In this document: one piece after another, positions 24,491 through 32,917 of the stretch
Numbering within the stretch: the first letter of the stretch is position 1
Layout of the letters: every line of letters starts with the position of its first letter
NCBI GenBank assembly: GCA_014859345.1
Contig: JACUUL010000006.1
Location: forward strand, 1-61,066
From: Thermoleophilia bacterium
GTDB lineage: Bacteria > Actinomycetota > Thermoleophilia > BMS3ABIN01
DNA length: 61,066 bases
Direction of reading: 5' to 3'
Program-made: the position numbers and the translations under genes
The notes under the pieces: model-generated
The model's input: the letters and a program-made list of their open reading frames with translations, nothing else
Databases searched by the model: none
What the model was told of the DNA's origin: nothing

Positions 24491-25783
24491 TCAGATCCGG
24501 CCGATGCCCTCGTAGGCGAAGCCCGCAGCCCTTACCTCTTCGGGGTCGAGAAAATTCCGGCCATCGATGATGAGATGATGACGCATGCATTCCTTCATCT
24601 TTTCCAGGGGAAGGTGCTCGAACTCTTCCCACTCCGTCACCAGCACCACCGCGTCGCTGCCCGAAACCGCCGAGAGGATATCGTCGCAAAGCAGGATGCC
24701 CCTCACGGCCTTGGCCGCGTAGGGGATGGCTACGGGATCGTAGGCCTTGACATAAGCGCCGTCACCTAGCAGCCGGGAAGCCAGTACGATAGAGGACGCT
24801 TCTCGCAGATCGCTGGTATTGGGCTTGAAGGCCAGCCCCAGCAGCGCGATGGTTTTGTCCGACAGATTCCCCAGGTGTTTCTTAAGTTTGTTGACCACCC
24901 GGCGTTTTTGCAATTCATTAACCTCAATGACCGCGGTCAGGAGCTGGAAGTGATAGCCTGAGTTGCCGGCGATCTGTTTGAGCGCGGCCACGTCTTTGGG
25001 AAAGCACGAGCCGCCGAAGCCAATTCCGGCATTGAGAAAATGCCTGCCGATGCGCTGGTCGTAGCCCATCCCTTCAGCCACTACGCTGACGTCGGCTCCG
25101 ACTTCCTCACAAACGTTGGCGATCTCGTTGATAAAAGAAATTTTAGTGGCCAGAAAGGCGTTGGATGCGTATTTGATCATCTCCGCGGTGGGAACGTTGG
25201 TCTCGAGAATGGGCGCTTTCAGCTTGTCATAAAGCATCGCTACTTTTCTCCCGGCCTGCGGGTCGCGGGAACCTATCACAATCCGGTCGGGATTCATGAA
25301 ATCATGAATCGCGCTTCCTTCGCGCAGAAACTCCGGATTGGATACATAGTCTATGTTGCCGGCTTCCTGGCGGGCTAGCTCGGCGCTTATCTTGTTGCCC
25401 GTGCCCACCGGCACGGTGCTCTTCATTACCAGGACATGATGATTGTCCACCAGCCCGGGCAGCGAGGACATGACAGCGAATACGCGGCTCAAGTCGGCGT
25501 CACCGGTAAAAGTAGGTGGAGTATCAACGGCGATGAAAACGATCTCGCACCTGTCGAAGACTTTCTCGAGAGAGGTGGTGAACAGCATGCGTTCCTGATT
25601 CTTTCTCACCAGCTCTTCCAGGCCGGGTTCATAAATGGGCACCTGGCTCTGCTCGAGAGAGGATATCTTGTCCGCGTCTATGTCCATGCAGACCACGTTA
25701 TGACCCAGCTCTGCGAAACAGGCGCTGGTTACGAGACCCACGTAGCCAATCCCGATGACGCCAATTGAATTCCTTGCGGGCAT
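24491..25783 (-). CDS. ugd: UDP-glucose 6-dehydrogenase
   Basis: A 430-aa NAD-dependent enzyme oxidising UDP-glucose to UDP-glucuronate for envelope polymers. The N-terminal Rossmann motif is GIGYVGLVTSACFAELGH (about 9-26). The catalytic Cys lies in FGGSCFPKD (about 257-265), and the C-terminal nucleotide domain has LGLAFKPNTSDLREAS (about 318). The ATG at 25783 was chosen because a terminator (25838-25868) for the upstream gene occupies the longer open frame. Downstream is the HEAT-repeat gene. Confidence 0.95.
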   Translation of the reverse strand: MPARNSIGVIGIGYVGLVTSACFAELGHNVVCMDIDADKISSLEQSQVPIYEPGLEELVRKNQERMLFTTSLEKVFDRCEIVFIAVDTPPTFTGDADLSRVFAVMSSLPGLVDNHHVLVMKSTVPVGTGNKISAELARQEAGNIDYVSNPEFLREGSAIHDFMNPDRIVIGSRDPQAGRKVAMLYDKLKAPILETNVPTAEMIKYASNAFLATKISFINEIANVCEEVGADVSVVAEGMGYDQRIGRHFLNAGIGFGGSCFPKDVAALKQIAGNSGYHFQLLTAVIEVNELQKRRVVNKLKKHLGNLSDKTIALLGLAFKPNTSDLREASSIVLASRLLGDGAYVKAYDPVAIPYAAKAVRGILLCDDILSAVSGSDAVVLVTEWEEFEHLPLEKMKECMRHHLIIDGRNFLDPEEVRAAGFAYEGIGRI

Positions 25784-25837
25784 ACCTTCATTACCTCTGA
25801 TGTCGTTTCCAGGGGACGGCTTGCCCATCTCCCTGAT

Positions 25838-25868
25838 AAAAAAATTCCCCGGCCAGCTCGGTTGGCCG
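25838..25868 (-). terminator. intrinsic terminator of the LCP gene
   Basis: On the minus strand a 6-bp stem CGGCCA/TGGCCG with a 7-base loop is followed by a GC-rich spacer and seven T (25838-25844). It lies 70 bases beyond the LCP stop codon and upstream of ugd. Confidence 0.65.
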
Positions 25869-25937
25869 TGTGATTGTCCTCCCATTGCTTGAGGGGGGCA
25901 TGATCATTCGTGTCCGTCCGCGGTTACTCCGCTTCTA

Positions 25938-27707
25938 TCACACCGGCTGGAAGGAGGTGGCCAGCCGGATCATGACTTCTTCACTGAGGGAATTCTGAAG
26001 CGAGTTAGTGATCCAGACAACTGCTTCGCCGTCCTGCCAGGCGATATAACGCAGGTTTTTGCCGGCGTAAAAGAACTTGTAGTTCCTGCCCTCTATTTCT
26101 CGCTCGACCGTTGGACTCTTCAGCAGCGGCGCATCGGTATAAGTCGTTTCCATGATGCCCCAATTGTTGCCGGCCTCATCTTCGCATACGATCTTGAGCG
26201 CCGGCCGAGGCCCGTCATCGGTCTCTATCTCATAAGTGTGAAAATCCACGTAATCAAACTCTTCGGGGAAACTCCCCGGTTTTTGGAGCTGGAACGGCAC
26301 TTTAAGAGCGGATGCCTTCCACTCGGCCCATGAAGCATCGGAGTTGTCCTCGAAGTTCAGGGATGTCCCGGTTTCCGGCTGTTCTTCTGTCAGCAGTCCC
26401 TCGAAACTTTCGCCCATTACCACCAGCAACTGCGCAGAAGTGTCCATCTCATCGGTGAGAGGCGCGGAATCGCACGGCTTCATGAGAGAACAGAGTTCTT
26501 CGGCGGCCGCTTGAGCTCCTGTTTCGAAGTATATCTGATTTTCCGGGTATGTGTTGTTTGCATCGCCGCCCACGGTTACGTCGAGACAGCCCTTTTGTTT
26601 GAGCAGCTCTGCCGCGGTGGCCGCCGCCCCGTCCTTGCCGCTGCCGTTAAGGACCTCTATCACCAGCTTCCTTGCGGCTTGCGAAGGTAATCCGAGTTCG
26701 TCCGGCGCTTCTGCCTCGGGAACTGCCGGTTCGGGCGGCTCGAAGGCGGGATCAATAAATTTGTTCAACACCTGTTCGAGTTTCTCACTGTCCGGCCAGA
26801 TATAGTTTCCCAGAGGCTCATCCGCAACCTCTTTCACCGGTAACTGGGCCTGATAGATGTTATCTTTTTCCACCGAGAGTATGAACTTTGTCAGCGAGAG
26901 GATATCGTTTCTGCCGATGTCAGAGGTGGAATTGCTGGCAAAGACGTCGGCCAGCTCGATTATCCTAGTCACATTGCTCCACTCAAGCGACTGCGATTTT
27001 GCGTCCCTGATGAAGTATTGCTGGCGGGCGATGCGGACGAAATCGCTGTCGGTGTGCCGGAACCGCACATATGCGAGCGCGTCTGCGCCGTTCAGCCTCT
27101 GATATCCGGGGAAGATGTCAATAGGCTCGTATGCCTCTCCCCAGGGGGCGTCACTGTTATCGTTGAAGTATCGCCGGTCCACGTCTACGTAGACGCCACC
27201 CAGGGCATCCACTGCCTCCTCAAAGCCCAGGTAATCTATCACGACGAAGTGATGGATGGGCAAATCAGTCAGATCCCGTACCGTATCGATGGCCAGCGGC
27301 ACTCCGCCTATCGCATATGCGGCGTTGATCTTGTCCTGGCCCGCTCCGGGAATGTCCACGATTGTATCCCTGGGGATAGAGAGCAGGGAGAGGCGTTCGC
27401 CGTCGGGGTTGACTCGCACAAGCAATATGGTATCGGAACGCCTGCCGTCGCCGTCAGGGTCGGAATCCGTTCCCATGACCAGGATGTTTTTTGGCTCGTC
27501 AGGCAGCGGCACGTCCAGCTGCTGCCTTGCTTCATAGATTACGGCTGTGTCCTCACCGATTTTCCCGAGCGTATGATATACAAAAATGAAACCGGCGAGC
27601 CCGACGACTAAGCCGGCTGCCAGAAGAGAGAGAACCGTCCACTTGAGTATCCGCTTCCACGTTGACTTCTTCTTGTAGTGCCTCCCGCTTCTGAATAAAA
27701 AAACCAT
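25938..27707 (-). CDS. LytR-CpsA-Psr (LCP) family protein with LytR_C domain and extra C-terminal domain
   Basis: A 589-aa envelope protein. LCP enzymes transfer polyprenyl-linked polymers (teichoic acid, arabinogalactan, capsule) onto peptidoglycan outside the membrane. A basic cytoplasmic tail and one membrane helix (about 25-48) are followed by the LCP domain (about 75-225) with the phosphate-binding residues RSDTILL, SIPRDT and FVRIARQQ. A LytR_C domain follows at about 345-420 (VIEVLNGSGKDGAA). The last 150 residues (about 435-589) are not recognised; they contain three Trp-rich strands and may be a lipoprotein-like or carbohydrate-binding domain. Sugar genes on both sides support an envelope role. 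Confidence 0.92.
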   Translation of the reverse strand: MVFLFRSGRHYKKKSTWKRILKWTVLSLLAAGLVVGLAGFIFVYHTLGKIGEDTAVIYEARQQLDVPLPDEPKNILVMGTDSDPDGDGRRSDTILLVRVNPDGERLSLLSIPRDTIVDIPGAGQDKINAAYAIGGVPLAIDTVRDLTDLPIHHFVVIDYLGFEEAVDALGGVYVDVDRRYFNDNSDAPWGEAYEPIDIFPGYQRLNGADALAYVRFRHTDSDFVRIARQQYFIRDAKSQSLEWSNVTRIIELADVFASNSTSDIGRNDILSLTKFILSVEKDNIYQAQLPVKEVADEPLGNYIWPDSEKLEQVLNKFIDPAFEPPEPAVPEAEAPDELGLPSQAARKLVIEVLNGSGKDGAAATAAELLKQKGCLDVTVGGDANNTYPENQIYFETGAQAAAEELCSLMKPCDSAPLTDEMDTSAQLLVVMGESFEGLLTEEQPETGTSLNFEDNSDASWAEWKASALKVPFQLQKPGSFPEEFDYVDFHTYEIETDDGPRPALKIVCEDEAGNNWGIMETTYTDAPLLKSPTVEREIEGRNYKFFYAGKNLRYIAWQDGEAVVWITNSLQNSLSEEVMIRLATSFQPV

Positions 27708-27732
27708 CAGGCTACGATCCCGTCATAAATTT

Positions 27733-27756
27733 AAAAAAACAGCCTCCGGTGGAGGC
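27733..27756 (-). terminator. intrinsic terminator of the GT4 gene
   Basis: On the minus strand GCCTCC-ACC-GGAGGC is followed by TG and seven T (27733-27739). It separates the GT4 gene from the LCP gene. Confidence 0.8.
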
Positions 27757-27828
27757 CTCAAAACCGTGCAAATTATACATTCCGGCTTCCGGCACGGCAA
27801 GAAGGGGGCGGCCGGAGCAGCCGACGCC

Positions 27829-28863
27829 TCAGGCAGGAACGCAGCCTTGCAGGACTTTTTCGTAGATATGCTCATATCCGTCGGCGCACTTGTTGACACT
27901 GAATCTCTCTTGCACGCGCTGGCGGATGATGCGGGAGTCGAGTTGGTCGAGACGCCCCAGCGCCGCCACCATCTCGTTTACGGTTCGAACTGTGAAGCCG
28001 GTAACGCCGTCCTCGACGACTTCCGGAACCGATCCCTCCGGAAAGGCTATTACAGGCGTGCCTGTGGCCATGGCCTCGATCATCACCAGTCCGAACGGTT
28101 CCGGCCATTCGATCGGGAAGAGAAAAGCACGGGCCCGGGAGAACAGATTCCATTTCTCGGTGACGCTGACTTCGCCCAAAAAAGAAATCTGATCTCCGTC
28201 TACCTGCGGCTTGATCACCGTCTCATAATAATCGCGGTTTGACGGCTGGACAGCTCCTGCGATTATCAAACGGCTGCCGGTGCGCCTGGCCACTTCGATA
28301 GCCGTGTGAAAACCTTTGTCAACGCACAGCCTTCCGAATGCCAGCAGGTAATCCTCTTTTGCGCCGGACGGCAGGTAGGGCCAGCCATTGATATCGATGG
28401 GATTGTAAACGGTGCCGGCATACCGCAACTCCGGACAACAGCTTCGCTGATAGTCACTGATCGCGGCGTACCAAACGGAATCCCTGAAATCCCGGTAAAA
28501 ATTGCAGATATCAGGTTTGAAGGGACCGTGAAGCGTGTGCACCACCGGGGTGCTGATGAGAGAAGCGTACGCGACTACGGAAAAACTGGTGTGGTCGTGG
28601 ATGATATCGAATTCATCGGCTCGCCTCATGCAGTTTGCCGCATGCTGGACATCGTACATTGTGTGTCCAATCCGGTCCGGCATCTCAGAGTCAAAGGCGG
28701 AGGCAAGGTTCGCCTCGGTGACTGAACCGCCGGTAGCGAACAGGGTTACATCGTGTCCGCGCTCAACGAGCCTGTTGGTTAAATAGTGCACCACCCATTC
28801 GATGCCGCCGTAACGTGAGGGCGGTACCTTGATCCAGGGTGGCGCGAGCATGGCGATTTTCAT
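27829..28863 (-). CDS. GT4 family glycosyltransferase
   Basis: A 344-aa GT-B-fold transferase. The N-terminal domain starts MKIAMLAPPWIKVPPSRYGGIE, with the glycine-rich acceptor-side loop, then HDHTSF (about 98-103). The donor domain has GRLCVDKGFHTAIEVAR (about 192), FLGEVS (about 238), and EWPEPFGLVMIEAMATGTPVIAF split at the EPFGLVMIEA motif (about 263-272). Donor and acceptor are unknown. It is the single gene of a unit ended by the terminator at 27733-27756 and faces envelope genes. Confidence 0.9.
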   Translation of the reverse strand: MKIAMLAPPWIKVPPSRYGGIEWVVHYLTNRLVERGHDVTLFATGGSVTEANLASAFDSEMPDRIGHTMYDVQHAANCMRRADEFDIIHDHTSFSVVAYASLISTPVVHTLHGPFKPDICNFYRDFRDSVWYAAISDYQRSCCPELRYAGTVYNPIDINGWPYLPSGAKEDYLLAFGRLCVDKGFHTAIEVARRTGSRLIIAGAVQPSNRDYYETVIKPQVDGDQISFLGEVSVTEKWNLFSRARAFLFPIEWPEPFGLVMIEAMATGTPVIAFPEGSVPEVVEDGVTGFTVRTVNEMVAALGRLDQLDSRIIRQRVQERFSVNKCADGYEHIYEKVLQGCVPA

Positions 28864-28935
28864 AGAGCTTTTTTCCTGGCCGGAAATCGATTTTGCCGGC
28901 TTGCCAATTTTTTATCTACCCGGTAACTCCGCAAA

Positions 28936-29973
28936 TTAAGCCGAATGCTCTAATCTGTCCCGTTCCCGAGCCAGGTCGCCGCACACCTGTTCTTCCAAAA
29001 AAGCCACAATTTCATCCGGACTTTCCTCAGCGGTGAATCCAGACGCCTGCCTGTGGCCGCCGCCGTTTTTCCGTTTGGCGATGCGCTGCACGTTGATCTC
29101 ATCTGAAGATGACCTGAGACTCACACGAAAAACAGGTTTGCCGTCTTCGGAGGTCTCGCCGGGACGGGCGTAGACGAGGGCGGCTACCTGAACTCCTTCT
29201 ATGGCCCTGAGATTATCGACCAGGCCCTCGGTGAGCCTGCCTGTTGCTCCCGCCTGGCTGAATGCTTCTTTATCCAGAATCCCCACAGCCAGGCGGCCAT
29301 CGCACCTGAAAGTCATGGTCGAGAGCATCAGGCAAAGAAGCCTGGCTTTGGCCAGGGGCATGTTCTCGTAAACTTGTCGGAATATAGCCGTGTGATCCGC
29401 CCCGCTCTGGACCAGGTCAGCAGCAACCCGGAATGTTGTCGGCGTGACGTCGGAATACTGGAAGCGGCCGCTGTCGACCAGGATGCCGGCATAGAGGGCC
29501 TCCGCAATCTCCGGGGTGATTTCAACATCCATGCGCCTGAGGATGAAATAGACGATCTCCGACGTGGAGCTGGCGGGTACGACGAGGTTAATATCGCCGA
29601 ACCGGGTATTGTCGCCGTGATGATCGACATTGATGATGCGCGGCGCACCTTTGACCAGATCCTCATTGCCGATGCGTTCGGGATTGCCGCAGTCAAGGCA
29701 GACCAGGGTTCTGTCCGCCGCGTCTTCCGGCGCAGAACCGCGATAAACTTCCCCCAGGGCTTTCAGAAACCTGTATTCCGGCGGCACGGGGTCGGCTCCG
29801 GAAAGGTACATGGCGCTGTCGCCTCCCAGCTGCGACAGGCCGCGGTGCATGGCGATGAGGCAGCCAAAGGCGTCGCCATCCGGATTGACATGAACTGTAA
29901 GCAGGACCTTTTTTTCGTGGAGCAGCGCGTCCGCCACCGCGCCCAGGGCCTGATCGATGGTTTGGTTGCTCAC
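28936..29973 (-). CDS. nrnA: NrnA-type DHH/DHHA1 phosphoesterase (nanoRNase/pAp phosphatase)
   Basis: A 345-aa DHH-family enzyme that degrades 2-5-mer RNAs and, in many species, 3'-phosphoadenosine 5'-phosphate. The metal motifs are VNPDGDAFG (about 24-32), LDCGNPERIG (about 82) and NVDHHGDNTRFG (about 106), and the DHHA1 end has GGGHRQASGF (about 309-318). The GTG at 29973 was chosen to give the family N-terminus and avoid a long overlap with the upstream radical SAM gene. It lies 22 bases after that gene, so the two are probably co-transcribed. Confidence 0.9.
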   Translation of the reverse strand: MSNQTIDQALGAVADALLHEKKVLLTVHVNPDGDAFGCLIAMHRGLSQLGGDSAMYLSGADPVPPEYRFLKALGEVYRGSAPEDAADRTLVCLDCGNPERIGNEDLVKGAPRIINVDHHGDNTRFGDINLVVPASSTSEIVYFILRRMDVEITPEIAEALYAGILVDSGRFQYSDVTPTTFRVAADLVQSGADHTAIFRQVYENMPLAKARLLCLMLSTMTFRCDGRLAVGILDKEAFSQAGATGRLTEGLVDNLRAIEGVQVAALVYARPGETSEDGKPVFRVSLRSSSDEINVQRIAKRKNGGGHRQASGFTAEESPDEIVAFLEEQVCGDLARERDRLEHSA

Positions 29974-29995
29974 GGCTCCCGGGACGGCCGGCGGC

Positions 29996-31417
29996 TTAAC
30001 CCGCTTCGCGAGCTTTTCTCGCCGATTTGATGGCCTGCAGATAATTGCGGCCATCGCCGAACTCACGGGCGGAGCGGAGTATCCTGCGCAGGTGGCTGAT
30101 TGTCAGCCTCCTGGTGGCAAGCCCCGCCATGAGGGGACCGATCCTTTTCAGAAGGACGCCGGAATTGACGTAAGCGGACTTGTAGAGGCTGGCAAACTCA
30201 TTGTAGAAATCGTGCGGATCCAGCTTGGTAGGCACCACCGAATGCAAAAAGTCATAGAGCTCGTAATTCTTGGTCTGGATCTTGCTCTCGATCTCCTTGA
30301 ACAGGTCGGTTCCCGGCAAAGGCGTAAGCACTGTGAACTGCGGCACCGGAATGCGCCGGTCCCGGATATAGTTGCGCAGGCGTTCGAATTCCTTGTGGCC
30401 GTAATCGGGGTTTATGATAAAGGCGCTGGTGACCGTGATTCCCTGTGCCTGCACGATCTTGAGCGCCCGCTCGTTGGTTTCGACGCTGCTTTTCTTGTTG
30501 ACCGCCTTCAATTCTTCTTCATCGAGGCTCTCGAAGCCTATGAATATGTGGCCCAGGCCGACCTCGCGCCATTGGGAGATGATCTCCGGATTCCTGACGA
30601 TGGTATCGCTGCGGGCCTGGAACGAATAGCGCTTCTTGATGCGGCGTTCTTTGAGAATCTCGGCGATGCGGACCGCTCTTTTGACATTCAGCAGGAAATT
30701 ATCATCCGTTATGAGGACATACCGTTCATCGAGGCGGGCCAGTTCGTCGGCCACCCGCTCGGGACTCTTGGTGCGGCAGCGGCCCTCAAAGAAGGCCCAG
30801 ACGCTGCAGAAATTGCAGCGGTGCGGACAGCCGCGGGCAGTCTCGATGACGGCCAGAGGCTTCCAGAAATTGAAAAAATAACGTCGGCGGCGCCTTTTGG
30901 GTAAAAGTTGCCTGGCCGCGAAGGGCAACTCGTCGAGGTCGGGCACCTGAGTCCGGGGCCCGGTAAAAGCCTGCCCGTCGCCGGTATTGAGGTACAGCCC
31001 CGGAACATTCCGCAGATCTCCTCCCGCCTGGAGGGTGTCCACCAGTTCGCGGCTAACGAACTCCCCCTCCCCTACTGCCACGCAGTCGATTGCTTCGGTT
31101 TCGAAATCGGGCGGGTTGAGCGAAGCATGCAGGCCGCCGACAAAAACGAAGGGAACACCGCTCTCCTTGCAGGTCTTGGCGATATCCTGGGTGCGGTAGA
31201 CGTCAATGGTGAAGCAGCAGCTGATGCCCACCGCGTCGGGACGGAAAGACTCGATTACCCCCGCGAGATCGCGGTCGATGCGCATGTCGTGGATTTTGAC
31301 CTCGTGGTCCGGGATTAGCGCTCCCGCCACCATCTCCAGCCCCAGGGGCTCGACCAGGGCCACTTTGGCGAAGCCGGGCTTGCCGAACTGTTGCGGCTGC
31401 ACCAGAAGAACTTTCAT
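29996..31417 (-). CDS. B12-binding radical SAM protein
   Basis: A 473-aa class B-like enzyme. The N-terminal half is a cobalamin-binding Rossmann domain (MKVLLVQPQQFGKPGF, then PLGLEMVAGAL, FRPDAVGIS, VGGLHASLNP). The radical SAM core has RGCPHRCNFC (about 200), ITDDNFLLN (about 245) and IGFESLDEEELKAVNKK (about 300). Some members methylate hopanoids (HpnR type) or other unactivated carbons; the order and length fit that group, but the substrate cannot be assigned. The start at 31417 gives the usual N-terminus. It is probably co-transcribed with nrnA. Confidence 0.85.
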   Translation of the reverse strand: MKVLLVQPQQFGKPGFAKVALVEPLGLEMVAGALIPDHEVKIHDMRIDRDLAGVIESFRPDAVGISCCFTIDVYRTQDIAKTCKESGVPFVFVGGLHASLNPPDFETEAIDCVAVGEGEFVSRELVDTLQAGGDLRNVPGLYLNTGDGQAFTGPRTQVPDLDELPFAARQLLPKRRRRRYFFNFWKPLAVIETARGCPHRCNFCSVWAFFEGRCRTKSPERVADELARLDERYVLITDDNFLLNVKRAVRIAEILKERRIKKRYSFQARSDTIVRNPEIISQWREVGLGHIFIGFESLDEEELKAVNKKSSVETNERALKIVQAQGITVTSAFIINPDYGHKEFERLRNYIRDRRIPVPQFTVLTPLPGTDLFKEIESKIQTKNYELYDFLHSVVPTKLDPHDFYNEFASLYKSAYVNSGVLLKRIGPLMAGLATRRLTISHLRRILRSAREFGDGRNYLQAIKSARKAREAG

Positions 31418-31512
31418 TGACCGCTCGATTCCAGATTCAAAACCATGCCTCTTTTCACTATCGGGGTTTTAAGCATCCTATTGAATCCCGCGATCATATG
31501 CAATGAAGCGCA

Positions 31513-32583
31513 TCAGATGGCCACTGCCGGAGATTCAGCCGTCTGCTCGATCTCGTGCTCGAAAACCTCGTCTTTCTCCCGCTCTATCATGAATCTGAGC
31601 GCCATGAAGAGGAGAAGCTCTCCAGTAAGGCCGGTCAGCGCCCTGAACTCATCTTTGTAAAAGAGAAAAAGCTGTCCTACGAATATACCCACTAGGACCG
31701 AACGCTGGAACATCGTGTAGGCCTGAAGGCGGTTACGCTTGAGAAGCAGAACTCCAATCGCGATGAAAATCGCGGCGATGATGTTGGATCCGAGAATGGC
31801 CCAGTCGGCAAAGACGAACGTCCGGACCTGCCCGGCGATCTCCCCGGGCTCGAACATCAGCGCGACCATCACCGACAGCGACCCGATGAATTGCAGAATG
31901 AAGAAAACAACGATAGCGGGCGCGAACCAGCGCGCGCGCGCGATGCGTCGGTACCAGAGGAAAAAACGTTCCTTCCAGCGGCGGTACATTCCGGGTTGCC
32001 GGGGTGGCGACGCGTAGGCGCCACCGGCTATGACCCGGAGATTCGCCACCAGGGGGTTGCTCTGGTCGCATCGGTTGAGGTAATGAAGAATCTGTTGCCG
32101 GTCGTGCTCGTGCATGCGGTTTCCGGGGATGTTCTGCATCTCCCTGATCGCGTTCACGAGGTATTCGATCTCCATGACGCCGGCAGAATTGAATATATAA
32201 CGCACCGAAAGATACAGCGCTATGAAAGTCACATACATGATGGCCACGGAAGGCTGGAAGAAATAGTCATTGGTCTGGGTGGTGAACTTACCCACTTCAT
32301 CGATGAAGAGCCCGAATCCTGCCCCGCCGGTGAGCGCGGCCAGAGTCTCAACCCGCTTGCTCAGAAATATGATCAGCATGAGGATCGAGATCCCCATCAG
32401 CAGGCCGCCCCAGATGGCATGGGCTATATGCAGGGTGGCGCCCCCCACCTGGGGATATCCGGTGATCTTCAGGATCAGCCTTACGCCCAGGATGGTCGCC
32501 ACAGCCGCGACCATGAAGACCTCGAACTGGTCCATGCCGCGCAGGTTTCTGATGAAGTGGATTCTGACCGGATGTTTCATCAT
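31513..32583 (-). CDS. multi-pass membrane protein of unknown function
   Basis: A 356-aa protein with about eight hydrophobic segments in two groups (about 18-150 and 215-330). A cytoplasmic-looking region lies between them, with a basic helix (RRWKERFFLWYRRIARARW). A conserved-looking stretch is GGAGFGLFIDEVGKF then TQTNDYFFQPS (about 85-115), containing acidic residues inside or next to a membrane segment. The tail is highly acidic. I do not recognise the family. It is transcribed away from the tRNA-Arg gene immediately upstream. Confidence 0.7.
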   Translation of the reverse strand: MMKHPVRIHFIRNLRGMDQFEVFMVAAVATILGVRLILKITGYPQVGGATLHIAHAIWGGLLMGISILMLIIFLSKRVETLAALTGGAGFGLFIDEVGKFTTQTNDYFFQPSVAIMYVTFIALYLSVRYIFNSAGVMEIEYLVNAIREMQNIPGNRMHEHDRQQILHYLNRCDQSNPLVANLRVIAGGAYASPPRQPGMYRRWKERFFLWYRRIARARWFAPAIVVFFILQFIGSLSVMVALMFEPGEIAGQVRTFVFADWAILGSNIIAAIFIAIGVLLLKRNRLQAYTMFQRSVLVGIFVGQLFLFYKDEFRALTGLTGELLLFMALRFMIEREKDEVFEHEIEQTAESPAVAI

Positions 32584-32618
32584 GAAATGTCGCTTTGCCG
32601 ACTCTACATGAAATTTGG

Positions 32619-32692
32619 CGCCCCGAGAAGGATTCGAACCTTCGACCTACCGCTTAGGAGGCGGTCGCTCTCATCCTCTGAGCTATCGGGGC
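32619..32692 (-). tRNA. tRNA-Arg (anticodon CCT)
   Basis: A complete cloverleaf on the minus strand: acceptor GCCCCGA with TCGGGGC, D stem GCTC/GAGC, anticodon stem ACCGC/GCGGT with loop CTCCTAA (anticodon CCT), 5-base variable region and T arm GAAGG-TTCGAAT-CCTTC. The discriminator base is G. The 3' CCA is not encoded. Confidence 0.96.
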
Positions 32693-32729
32693 AAGAAGCA
32701 ACAATAAATTTTAGCAAATCCATGGTAGC

Positions 32730-32893
32730 GCGGGCGGGATGTTTTCTGCTCCGCTTTTGCTTATGGAGAACCGCTCCGCAGAAAACATCCCGCCCGCCCC
32801 CAAAATACGTCCGGTCCCGGGGTGGCGCACGGCTTTCTGTGGCTCCGCTTTTTCTTGTGGAGAACCGCTCCGCAGAAAACATCCCGCCCGCCC
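32730..32893. repeat. duplicated hairpin element beside tRNA-Arg
   Basis: A 20-bp perfect inverted repeat (32730-32749 with 32778-32797; core GGGCGGGATGTTTTCTGC) has a 28-base loop. A 51-base segment of it (32749-32799) is repeated directly at 32843-32893 with two mismatches. The second copy lacks the matching left arm. There is no coding potential beyond frame shadows. It could be a miniature mobile element or an intergenic palindrome family. Confidence 0.75.
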
Positions 32894-32917
32894 AAAAAGC
32901 CCGGTCCAGAGATGATG

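Noticed and set aside
25784-25885. N-terminal extension of ugd
   Set aside because: It runs through the intrinsic terminator of the upstream LCP gene and lacks family similarity.
32604-32882. 92-residue frame across tRNA-Arg
   Set aside because: It is a translation of the tRNA and the adjacent hairpin repeat in another frame.
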